A program made the translations under genes and the position numbers. The notes beneath the pieces were generated by a model. That model worked only from the letters and a program-made list of their open reading frames with translations. It made no database searches and was not told the origin of the DNA. Of a DNA stretch of 64,000 bases, positions 36,257-42,865 are shown one piece after another. Each line of letters opens with the position of its first letter. Position 1 is the stretch's first letter. Source of the DNA: Flavobacterium sp. 1 (GTDB lineage Bacteria; Bacteroidota; Bacteroidia; Flavobacteriales; Flavobacteriaceae); the NCBI RefSeq assembly GCF_002797935.1, contig NZ_PGER01000001.1, forward strand, positions 744,001-808,000, in the 5' to 3' direction.

Positions 36257-37299
36257 CATGACTATCCGTAACTAATACCAAGTTGTTTCTAAGGCAGCAA
36301 TCATAAGCCTCTGAGATAGTCTATCTCCAAAATATCTTCTGTTAAATTTGTAACAGAACTCGTCGAGATAATTTTGTACATATTGTTGATTTATACAATT
36401 GTGGTGGATTCCTAAAATCACTTTCTTTGCATTACTGATTGTTCTATTTACCCAAGGAAAAACTTTTGCAGATTTCTTCTTGTCAGGCTCTACAACAACC
36501 TGATGTTTTGCTATTACTTCTTTTAGTTTAGAATATCCTGTATAGCCATCGGAGAGTACAGAAGCTGTTTTTTCTACTGACTTCTGAACCTCTTTATTAA
36601 TTGTTTCGGACTTCAAATCCTCCATGACAACCATTTTCAAGTAGCCTACTTTCCTGTTTGGTTTTCCTTTTTTTGGCGCAGAAATACTAGGTTCAGATTC
36701 TACCATCACTAGCACTTTTGCTTGTCTTTCACTCCCACGACCTCTTTTGCCTTGTTTAGGATTGTCACCATTGTTATCATCTTTGTCGTCTATAACATCT
36801 TTGTTGTCAACTCTTTCAAAGAATCCTTCGTCAAATTCAATGCAACCCTCCAATTTATATTTCTCATCACGTTTACTCATTACTCTGCGTATTTTGTGCA
36901 TCATTAACCAAATTGGTTCATAACGCTTGTGCCCCAAGATACGTTGCATTTCTAATGCTGAAAAACTCTTTTTTGAGAGCGTCATAAGTTCAATGCAAAG
37001 CATCCAATATTGGAAAGGTAAATTCGAATTTTCCATTACCGTTCCTGAGCGAAGACTAATTCGGCTACCACACTTTTTACATTGAAATTTTAAATCAGTT
37101 TTACGAAAAGAATGCTCTGTGTGTTGGCATTTTTTGCAGACAATACCCATTTCAAGACGTTTTTTCTTGAAGCCTTCAATACAAGAAGCTTCATCAGGAT
37201 ATTTTTCAAAGAATTTACGCAAATTCATAACTGTTTAGTTTTTATTCTGCCACGAATATAAGGTAATTAAACAAAAGGTACAAGTTGCGGATAGTCATA
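36257..37299 (-). mobile_element. IS1595-family insertion sequence, complete
   Basis: A 1043-bp element with terminal inverted repeats CATGACTATCCGTAACT (left) and TATGACTATCCGCAACT (right, reverse complement), one intact transposase gene and an exact 8-bp target duplication. The clean duplication indicates a relatively recent insertion. It landed in the maturase relic of a group II intron. Confidence 0.88.
36272..37228 (-). CDS. IS1595-family (ISXO2-like) transposase
   Basis: About 318 residues. An N-terminal zinc ribbon, CKKCQHTEHSF and CKKCGSRISLRSGTVMENS, is followed by the ISXO2-like DDE domain: EFDEGFFERV (first acidic residue), LSDGYTGYSKLK (second), and the C-terminal LDEFCYKFNRRYFGDR, the 'EFxxRxNRR' signature of this family with its Asn/Glu catalytic position. 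The domain order and length match complete members, so the enzyme is probably functional. Confidence 0.9.
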   Translation of the reverse strand: MNLRKFFEKYPDEASCIEGFKKKRLEMGIVCKKCQHTEHSFRKTDLKFQCKKCGSRISLRSGTVMENSNLPFQYWMLCIELMTLSKKSFSALEMQRILGHKRYEPIWLMMHKIRRVMSKRDEKYKLEGCIEFDEGFFERVDNKDVIDDKDDNNGDNPKQGKRGRGSERQAKVLVMVESEPSISAPKKGKPNRKVGYLKMVVMEDLKSETINKEVQKSVEKTASVLSDGYTGYSKLKEVIAKHQVVVEPDKKKSAKVFPWVNRTISNAKKVILGIHHNCINQQYVQNYLDEFCYKFNRRYFGDRLSQRLMIAALETTWY

Positions 37300-37307
37300 T
37301 AAAACAA

Positions 37308-37444
37308 GAGGCTATCAATCATCAACCGATGTTTACATCGAACTTAATCCATCTTTTTGCGAACCGCCGAGTACGTGACCCGTACGCTCGGTGGTGTGAG
37401 AGGCGCACTCCGTTCCGTTGGGAGCGGAGCCGTCTACTCGATTA
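37308..37444 (+). ncRNA. 3' end of a group II intron (end of ORF, domains V and VI)
   Basis: After the IS, about 37363-37394 folds as a domain-V-like hairpin (ACCGCCGAGTACG, loop, CGTACGCTCGGTGGT), followed by GTGAGAGG and a domain-VI-like stem ending CTACTCGAT with the bulged-A neighbourhood. This is the familiar 3' end of bacterial group II introns with maturase ORFs. The 5' half of the intron is not present, so the element is dead. Its last bases abut the predicted attC of the next cassette. Confidence 0.75.
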
Positions 37445-37466
37445 CCAGTCGTTGATTTACATTCAC

Positions 37467-37843
37467 TTATTTGGTTTTTATCATTTTGGATTTCATTTGT
37501 TTCCCATCACCTTTAGCAAAGTACGTTATAGTATCGTTTTGAATATTGGTAATTGTGACTTCAACTTTTTTTCCAATCATATTCTGTAATTTGGGATGAC
37601 TAGTTTTAATGTAAATTAATTCATATTCACAATCAGATTTCCATTTGACAGAACCTACTACTGTTATTCCATTTGTAATGTTGGTTTCTATTTGTAAAGT
37701 ATCATTTCTAGTAACTTTCCAATCTGAAATTTTTTTTTGTCAACATATGTGAAGTTACCTGTTTTGAAATCTAAACATTTTTTGTCTGGTTTACAGCTCA
37801 GAAATGATGTGATAGCGATTATTGTGCAAATTATAGTTTTCAT
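37467..37843 (-). pseudogene. small lipoprotein gene with a one-base frameshift (cassette 5)
   Basis: From the ATG at 37843: MKTIICTIIAITSFLSCKPD, a lipoprotein signal with lipobox FLSC. The frame fails in a run of nine A (T run 37730-37738 on +). With one added base it continues ISDWKVTRNDTLQIETNITN and ends MIKTK at the stop 37467-37469, total about 125 residues. The length 377 is one short of a multiple of three. It occupies its own cassette between an attC and the group II intron. Function unknown. Confidence 0.75.
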
Positions 37844-37891
37844 TCAATGTTGTTATTTTGCTTTGTGGGTGTTTTCAATGACTGGTAACGT

Positions 37892-38000
37892 CAGTCTGTG
37901 AAAAAACTAAAATCTGCCTCCTGAGAATCTCATATTTGAGTTTTTTCTTTGGTAGCCCTCCGAATACTTTCTAAATTTGAAGAGGTTTTTTCACAGACTG
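37892..38000. repeat. 109-bp MITE in attC4 (copy 1)
   Basis: Terminal inverted repeats CAGTCTGTGAAAAAAC / GTTTTTTCACAGACTG (16 bp perfect), flanked by the 4-base duplication ACGT at 37888-37891 and 38001-38004. There is no coding capacity. It sits exactly at the cassette boundary, between the first bases of cassette 5 and the rest of the attC. Confidence 0.75.
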
Positions 38001-38006
38001 ACGTTC

Positions 38007-38015
38007 TGGTACTAC
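38007..38015 (+). other. left attC half abutting IS110 copy 1 (predicted left target)
   Basis: TGGTACTAC is the last attC sequence before the IS. It is identical to nine bases in the target loop of the element's predicted bridge RNA (38082-38090). Confidence 0.7.
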
Positions 38016-38054
38016 CTTTAGATTTGCATAATAAATTATTCGTAAATTTAAATT

Positions 38055-38210
38055 AACAGCCAAACTGACAAAGTACACCATTGGTACTACAAAGTTTTTA
38101 GACTTATCCGCTGATTAGGACTTTGTCAGTTTATATTGAACAAGCATCAAATAGTAATTCAGGTTTTAAGGCCTATTATCAAGGTTACGAGTGTGTTCAA
38201 TAATTTGGTT
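38055..38210 (+). ncRNA. predicted bridge RNA of IS110 copy 1
   Basis: Two long hairpins lie in the left non-coding end. Target loop: stem AAACTGACAAAGT / ACTTTGTCAGTTT (38062-38074 / 38120-38132) enclosing TGGTACTAC (38082-38090), identical to the left flank of the IS, and CCGCTG (38108-38113), complementary to the right flank CAGCGG (CAGTGG here, a G-U pair). Donor loop: stem ATTGAACA / TGTTCAAT (38135-38142 / 38194-38201) enclosing ATAGTAAT (38151-38158), identical to the last 8 bases of the IS, and AAGG (38168-38171), complementary to CCTT at the left end. This is the layout known for IS110 bridge RNAs. RNA ends are approximate. Confidence 0.75.
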
Positions 38211-38233
38211 GCTAATCCTTAAAATCTTTTCTT

Positions 38234-39235
38234 ATGAGCAAATTTAAACATTTTTTAGGTGTTGATGTGTCAAAAGAATATTTTGATGCCGTAGTAATTT
38301 TGGATAGAAATAAAGAAAAATCAATTCACAGCCAGTTTGTAAATGATTACAAAGGAATCAAGTCCCTTTGCAAATGGCTCAAGGAACAAGGTTCCACGTT
38401 TGAAAACACGCTTGTTTGTTTAGAACACACAGGAATGTACGGCAAGTTAATAATCAAATGTCTAATGATTGAAAAGTTCTCACTTTGGGTCGAAATGTCA
38501 CTGAAAATTATTCGCAGCATTGGGGTTCAAAGAGGCAAAAACGACAAAGTTGATGCCCAAAGAATTGCTTTTTATGCCATGAAAAATGTGGAGGAAGCAG
38601 TTATTTTTAATGCTCCGAGAATGGAAATCAACAAAATGAGAAATCTTTTGTCCCTGCGGGAAAAATTAGTTGCAACAAAAGCTTCTTTGTTGCGAAATGT
38701 AAAAGAACTCAAAGCCTTTGATTTGGAAGTAGCCAGACTTTCTGAAAAACTACAGAAAAGCACCATCAAGGGAATTGATTTGGGTCTAAAAAACATTGAA
38801 AAACAATTGGACAAAACAATAAATGACGATGAAAATATTTCTAGAATTTTCACTCTTGTCACATCTGTTATTGGCATCGGAAAAGTAACGGCTTTGTTTT
38901 TGATTTGTTTTACAAACGAATTTACAATGTATAGAACTCCTCGCCAACTGGCTTGTTATGCAGGTGTTGTACCTTTTGAACATACCTCGGGGAAAAGTAT
39001 TCGCTCAAAACCAAAAGTCCATTATGTGGCTAACAAAAAATTAAAAAAACAGCTTCATATGTGTGCCTTGTCAGCAATTACCAGTGATCCTGAATTAAAA
39101 AATTATTTTAATCGAAAGGTGGAAGAAGGTAAAAACAAGATGCTTATCATAAACAATGTTAGGAACAAACTTGTACATAGAGTATGTGCATGCATAAGAG
39201 AAAACAAAATGTTTGAAAAAAGACAAGTAGCGTAA
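38234..39235 (+). CDS. IS110-family transposase (DEDD recombinase), copy 1
   Basis: 333 residues. N-terminal RuvC-like DEDD domain: FLGVDVSKEYFDAVV (Asp), LVCLEHTGMYG (Glu), RGKNDKVDAQRIA (Asp-Asp). A coiled-coil linker (about 135-185) leads to the Tnp_20 domain: SVIGIGKVTALFLIC, RQLACYAGVVPFEHTSGKS with the catalytic Ser, and KKLKKQLHMCALSAI. Such recombinases use a bridge RNA to choose target and donor. Three residues differ from the second copy (for example Gly versus Asp in DLxLKN). Confidence 0.92.
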   Translation: MSKFKHFLGVDVSKEYFDAVVILDRNKEKSIHSQFVNDYKGIKSLCKWLKEQGSTFENTLVCLEHTGMYGKLIIKCLMIEKFSLWVEMSLKIIRSIGVQRGKNDKVDAQRIAFYAMKNVEEAVIFNAPRMEINKMRNLLSLREKLVATKASLLRNVKELKAFDLEVARLSEKLQKSTIKGIDLGLKNIEKQLDKTINDDENISRIFTLVTSVIGIGKVTALFLICFTNEFTMYRTPRQLACYAGVVPFEHTSGKSIRSKPKVHYVANKKLKKQLHMCALSAITSDPELKNYFNRKVEEGKNKMLIINNVRNKLVHRVCACIRENKMFEKRQVA

Positions 39236-39391
39236 AAAAAACATTAAATAAAATTTCTTTTGAAAGGAAAGAGAAAAAAATGCTCTTCCCCTTCGCAAGA
39301 CTTTTTTGTTTTTCCTAAACCAAAGTTATTAATTATTCGCAAAAAATAGATGGCTTTTTTACGAATTTTTATTTGGTAATGCCATAGTAAT

Positions 39392-39505
39392 CAGTGGGTT
39401 TGGGGTTAAATTAAGCCCATTCTTCGGATTTGCCAAATCATCCCAAATACAAAACCATCTTTCTATTAAGCCAATTGCTCAAATCCGTTGTACCTGTTAG
39501 CAGTA
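39392..39505 (-). other. attC4, main part, ending cassette 4 (interrupted by IS110 copy 1)
   Basis: The - strand reads TACTGCTAAC (39505-39496), complementary to the first ten bases of cassette 4 (GTTAGCAGTA, 40143-40134), then the same 110-base body as the intact attC1, up to CCACTG, where the IS enters. The missing 12 bases lie at 38004-38015. Confidence 0.78.
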
Positions 39506-39516
39506 GCTTTTTTTAT

Positions 39517-39816
39517 TTATTCCGCTAATCGGTTTTCAATATCCATTCTTTCGTGTAAAACTCTAACGACTTCAATTTCATTTGTTTTATCTTTTTTAAA
39601 GAAAATTAAATGTGATTTTACTTTTGAGTATCGATATGATTTTCTAACTTTTCCAAAGTCATGAGCCATATCTAAATTATCGACAATATATTCAATTTCG
39701 TCAATGATTAAGTTATAATATCGATCTGCTTGTTCAACAGACCAATTTTCCGCCGTATAAATCCAAATGTTATTAATATCTTCTAATGCCTTTTCACTAA
39801 TTATATACTTTGGCAT
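39517..39816 (-). CDS. parE: ParE/RelE-superfamily toxin
   Basis: 99 residues. The ParE pattern is clear: YIISEKALEDINNIWIYTAENW, QADRYYNLIIDEIEYIVDN, YRYSKVKSHLIFFKKDK and VVRVLHERMDIENRL. ParE toxins inhibit DNA gyrase; related RelE folds cut mRNA, so the exact target is open. It overlaps the antitoxin gene by one base and forms cassette 4 with it. Such pairs stabilise integron arrays in other bacteria. Confidence 0.88.
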   Translation of the reverse strand: MPKYIISEKALEDINNIWIYTAENWSVEQADRYYNLIIDEIEYIVDNLDMAHDFGKVRKSYRYSKVKSHLIFFKKDKTNEIEVVRVLHERMDIENRLAE

Positions 39817-40061
39817 TATTTTTGAAAATTAGCTTTTAGCATTTCAAGATTTTTATTACGGTCAAAATTTCTGATTTTACTACTCTTTTCACCAATTTTT
39901 AGTTCATTGATTAGAGATTTTGTTTTAGTTTCTTCTTGCTCAAAAACTCTTAAAGCAGTTCTAACAACTTCACTTACTGAACTATATTTCCCTGTAGATA
40001 TTTGTTCATTAATAAAGTTTTCAAAATAGTCTCCTAATAATATTGATGTATTACGTGCCAT
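39816..40061 (-). CDS. parD: ParD-like ribbon-helix-helix antitoxin
   Basis: 81 residues from the ATG at 40061. It begins MARNTSILLGDYFENFINEQ and continues GKYSSVSEVVRTALRVFEQEE, the classical ParD/CopG-type ribbon-helix-helix N-terminus, followed by the toxin-neutralising tail. A perfect palindrome just upstream is its likely operator. The order antitoxin-toxin with a one-base overlap is standard. Confidence 0.87.
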   Translation of the reverse strand: MARNTSILLGDYFENFINEQISTGKYSSVSEVVRTALRVFEQEETKTKSLINELKIGEKSSKIRNFDRNKNLEMLKANFQK

Positions 40062-40081
40062 GATTTTTATTTTTACCAAAG

Positions 40082-40098
40082 ATACCAATAATTGGTAT
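40082..40098 (-). promoter_or_regulatory. palindromic operator of the parDE pair
   Basis: ATACCAAT-A-ATTGGTAT, a perfect 17-base palindrome, begins 21 bases before the antitoxin start. It is within the cassette, so the pair can carry its own promoter. Confidence 0.75.
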
Positions 40099-40145
40099 TA
40101 AATTCAAATTTTTTCGATTTTTTGAGCAAAAGTTACTGCTAACGT

Positions 40146-40254
40146 CAGTCTGTGAAAAAACTAAAATCTGCCTCCTGAGAATCTCATATTTGAGTTTTTT
40201 CTTTGACAGCCCTCCGAATACTTTCTAAATTTAAAGTAGTTTTTTCACAGCCTG
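40146..40254. repeat. 109-bp MITE in attC3 (copy 2)
   Basis: Same length, position and ACGT flanks (40142-40145 and 40255-40258) as the copy at 37892-38000, with a handful of substitutions, including one in the right inverted repeat. Confidence 0.72.
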
Positions 40255-40308
40255 ACGTTCTGATACTACCTTTAGATTTGCATAATAAATTATTCGTAAA
40301 TTTAAATT

Positions 40309-40464
40309 AACAGCCAAACTGACAAAGTACACCATTGGTACTACAAAGTTTTTAGACTTATCCGCTGATTAGGACTTTGTCAGTTTATATTGAACAAGCA
40401 TCAAATAGTAATTCAGGTTTTAAGGCCTATTATCAAGGTTACGAGTGTGTTCAATAATTTGGTT
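40309..40464 (+). ncRNA. predicted bridge RNA of IS110 copy 2
   Basis: Identical loops to copy 1: stem AAACTGACAAAGT / ACTTTGTCAGTTT from 40316, target guides TGGTACTAC and CCGCTG, donor guide ATAGTAAT. The right guide pairs perfectly with the flank CAGCGG; the left guide has one mismatch to the flank TGATACTAC. Confidence 0.73.
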
Positions 40465-40487
40465 GCTAATCCTTAAAATCTTTTCTT

Positions 40488-41489
40488 ATGAGCAAATTTA
40501 AACATTTTTTAGGTATCGATGTGTCAAAAGAATATTTTGATGCCGTAGTAATTTTGGATAGAAATAAAGAAAAATCAATTCACAGCCAGTTTGTAAATGA
40601 TTACAAAGGAATCAAGTCCCTTTGCAAATGGCTCAAGGAACAAGGTTCCACGTTTGAAAACACGCTTGTTTGTTTAGAACACACAGGAATGTACGGCAAG
40701 TTAATAATCAAATGTCTAATGATTGAAAAGTTCTCACTTTGGGTCGAAATGTCACTGAAAATTATTCGCAGCATTGGGGTTCAAAGAGGCAAAAACGACA
40801 AAGTTGATGCCCAAAGAATTGCTTTTTATGCCATGAAAAATGTGGAGGAAGCAGTTATTTTTAATGCTCCCAGAATGGAAATCAACAAAATGAGAAATCT
40901 TTTGTCCCTGCGGGAAAAATTAGTTGCAACAAAAGCTTCTTTGTTGCGAAATGTAAAAGAACTCAAAGCCTTTGATTTGGAAGTAGCCAGACTTTCTGAA
41001 AAACTACAGAAAAGCACCATCAAGGGAATTGATTTGGATCTAAAAAACATTGAAAAACAATTGGACAAAACAATAAATGACGATGAAAATATTTCTAGAA
41101 TTTTCACTCTTGTCACATCTGTTATTGGCATCGGAAAAGTAACGGCTTTGTTTTTGATTTGTTTTACAAACGAATTTACAATGTATACAACTCCTCGCCA
41201 ACTGGCTTGTTATGCAGGTGTTGTACCTTTTGAACATACCTCGGGGAAAAGTATTCGCTCAAAACCAAAAGTCCATTATGTGGCTAACAAAAAATTAAAA
41301 AAACAGCTTCATATGTGTGCCTTGTCAGCAATTACCAGTGATCCTGAATTAAAAAATTATTTTAATCGAAAGGTGGAAGAAGGTAAAAACAAGATGCTTA
41401 TCATAAACAATGTTAGGAACAAACTTGTACATAGAGTATGTGCATGCATAAGAGAAAACAAAATGTTTGAAAAAAGACAAGTAGCGTAA
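40488..41489 (+). CDS. IS110-family transposase (DEDD recombinase), copy 2
   Basis: 333 residues with the same DEDD and Tnp_20 motifs as copy 1; residues 10 (Ile for Val), one in DLDLKN and one in MYTTP differ. The frame is intact, so both copies may be active. The gene runs opposite to the cassette genes around it. Confidence 0.92.
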   Translation: MSKFKHFLGIDVSKEYFDAVVILDRNKEKSIHSQFVNDYKGIKSLCKWLKEQGSTFENTLVCLEHTGMYGKLIIKCLMIEKFSLWVEMSLKIIRSIGVQRGKNDKVDAQRIAFYAMKNVEEAVIFNAPRMEINKMRNLLSLREKLVATKASLLRNVKELKAFDLEVARLSEKLQKSTIKGIDLDLKNIEKQLDKTINDDENISRIFTLVTSVIGIGKVTALFLICFTNEFTMYTTPRQLACYAGVVPFEHTSGKSIRSKPKVHYVANKKLKKQLHMCALSAITSDPELKNYFNRKVEEGKNKMLIINNVRNKLVHRVCACIRENKMFEKRQVA

Positions 41490-41645
41490 AAAAAACATTA
41501 AATAAAATTTCTTTTGAAAGGAAAGAGAAAAAAATGCTCTTCCCCTTCGCAAGACTTTTTTGTTTTTCCTAAATCAAAGTTATTAATTATTCGCAAAAAA
41601 TAGATGGCTTTTTTACGAATTTTTATTTGGTAATGCCATAGTAAT

Positions 41646-41762
41646 CAGCGGGTTTGGGACTAAATTAAGCCCATTCTTCGGATTTGCCAAATCATCACAA
41701 ATACAAAACCAACTTTCCATTAAGACAATTGCCCAAATCCGTTGTAGTAGCTGTTGTATGCT
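41646..41762 (-). other. attC3, main part, ending cassette 3 (interrupted by IS110 copy 2)
   Basis: The - strand begins AGCATACAAC (41762-41753), the complement of cassette 3's first ten bases GTTGTATGCT (42354-42345), and then follows the attC body to CCCGCTG at the IS junction. The remaining attC bases are at 40258-40269, next to the MITE. Confidence 0.8.
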
Positions 41763-41764
41763 GT

Positions 41765-42328
41765 TTATTTTCGCCCAATAGTTTTATGTCTCCAAACTTC
41801 ATATAGATAACAATCTGCGTGATGTTCTTCGGGATTATTTTTAATCAGTTCAATTTGAACTTTTTTTGCTTTATTGTAATCTGAAATTAGTCCGTATTGA
41901 TTTAGTTCTTGAGGTAAAAATGTTTCATCAAAACCTCCACAATTTGTCAACGCACTAACATCTCCATCTTTTTCGACCAAATCATAACCTATAAAATCAT
42001 ATTCAGAATTCAAATTAGCATTCTCGCTTTTAGGCTCTTTAATGACCGCCAATAAATTAAAATATTTTAAGTCTTTTACTTTTTCCAAAACGTAATCAAC
42101 AGAATTGAAAAATACAGTAACCACATTTTGGTCAGTAACAATATATTTCCATTCAGTTTCAGAATCAAAATCTGGCATAAAGGATAAATCATTTAAAATC
42201 CCATCTAATGAAACTAATTCTTTCAGTTGATAAAGTTTAGACCATTCCAAATAGTTTTGCCAACTGAATCCTGAATTATATTCTGAATCGTATGTATTTC
42301 TTGCTGTAAATAAAATTTCTCTTTCCAT
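41765..42328 (-). CDS. hypothetical protein of cassette 3
   Basis: 187 residues, acidic and probably cytoplasmic. Distinct segments are NTYDSEYNSGFSWQNYLEWS near the start and LTNCGGFDETFLPQELNQYG, then HHADCYLYEVWRHKTIGR at the end. I do not recognise the family. It fills cassette 3 almost completely, with 26 bases from the cassette start to the ATG and the stop next to the attC, as is usual for integron cassettes. Confidence 0.72.
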   Translation of the reverse strand: MEREILFTARNTYDSEYNSGFSWQNYLEWSKLYQLKELVSLDGILNDLSFMPDFDSETEWKYIVTDQNVVTVFFNSVDYVLEKVKDLKYFNLLAVIKEPKSENANLNSEYDFIGYDLVEKDGDVSALTNCGGFDETFLPQELNQYGLISDYNKAKKVQIELIKNNPEEHHADCYLYEVWRHKTIGRK

Positions 42329-42347
42329 TCAGGTTCTTATAAATAGC

Positions 42348-42482
42348 ATACAACGTCCCCGCGCTACAAGAAGTTTGGGGCTAAATCAGCGTAATCTTTC
42401 GGATTTGCCAAATCTTTCAAATACAAACCAATTTTTCCATTAATCCAAATGCCCAAATTGCTTGTAGCGTGTGTTATGCCTA
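42348..42482 (-). other. attC2, intact attC-like site between cassettes 2 and 3
   Basis: The - strand opens with TAGGCATAAC (42482-42473), exactly complementary to cassette 2's first ten bases (GTTATGCCTA, 44918-44909), and closes at GTTGTATG, the start of cassette 3. Between them CGCTACAAGCAATTTGGG pairs with CCCCAAACTTCTTGTAGCG, giving a long imperfect stem. The architecture (R''-L''-loop-L'-R') is that of an integron attC site. Confidence 0.82.
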
Positions 42483-42490
42483 GTGCTTTT

Positions 42491-42865
42491 TTATTTATCG
42501 GTATATGAAAATGATTGTGGAGCTGTTAAACCATATTTTTCCATAATATTATAGGTTTTATTATATCGTTTAAAGTTCTTAATCTTTATAGCGTACCCTT
42601 TTTCTTTATTTGCAAAATATTCATCAAAAAAACTTTTATCAACAGCATTAAATTCTTTTGTTTTTTTCCAAAGTGTTGTAATTTCTTCGTGAATTATTCC
42701 ATCAATTTCAAATTCTCCAATTATTCTACTAATTGGAGAAGACGCATATATAATCACGGTTTTTATATTGGGAACTTTAAATATTGATTTTCTAAGTTCA
42801 TATGTCTTTTCTCCATTTAGGATTTTTTCTGCATAGTAAGGTTTAATCGACAATATAACTTTCAT
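42491..42865 (-). CDS. ASCH-domain protein
   Basis: 124 residues. The ASCH fold is marked by VILSIKPYYAEKILNGEKTY, ELRKS, and IIGEFEIDGIIHEE. ASCH domains are PUA-like RNA-binding modules, sometimes with amidohydrolase activity. The gene overlaps the upstream PIN-GNAT gene by 23 bases and is the last gene of cassette 2. Its partner also ends in a PUA-like domain, so RNA or modified nucleotides may be the shared substrate. Confidence 0.78.
   Translation of the reverse strand: MKVILSIKPYYAEKILNGEKTYELRKSIFKVPNIKTVIIYASSPISRIIGEFEIDGIIHEEITTLWKKTKEFNAVDKSFFDEYFANKEKGYAIKIKNFKRYNKTYNIMEKYGLTAPQSFSYTDK

Larger units (their letters stand above)
36249..37307. repeat. 8-bp target-site duplication flanking the IS1595 element
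   Basis: TAAAACAA occurs at 36249-36256 and again at 37300-37307, directly abutting the two IS ends. Eight bases is the duplication length expected of the IS1595 family. Confidence 0.85.
38016..39391 (+). mobile_element. IS110-family insertion sequence, copy 1, inserted in attC4
   Basis: The two copies share the same 1376-bp extent with only a few differences, while the flanking attC halves differ more. Together with the intact attC at 44912-45046 this fixes the ends to within about 2 bases: left CTTTAGATTTG, right CATAGTAAT. The element has no inverted repeats, a 218-bp left non-coding end and a 156-bp right end, as in the IS110 group. Its insertion splits CTGGTACTAC from CAGTGGGTTTGG of the attC. 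Confidence 0.85.
40270..41645 (+). mobile_element. IS110-family insertion sequence, copy 2, inserted in attC3
   Basis: 1376 bp, almost identical to copy 1 and inserted at the same attC position: left flank TGATACTAC (40261-40269), right flank CAGCGG (41646-41651). The flanking attC halves and MITE of the two copies differ more than the IS sequences do, which suggests two separate, site-specific insertions rather than one duplicated block. Confidence 0.85.

Noticed and set aside
37329..37589. 86-codon + strand reading frame
   Set aside because: It translates the structured 3' end of the group II intron (domains V-VI) and the antisense of the lipoprotein gene, with no protein-like features.
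38016..41645. Composite transposon IS110-parDE-IS110
   Set aside because: The IS copies are independently embedded in attC sites and the segment between them is a normal cassette. IS110 elements move by RNA-guided recombination without inverted repeats, so a composite unit is not needed.
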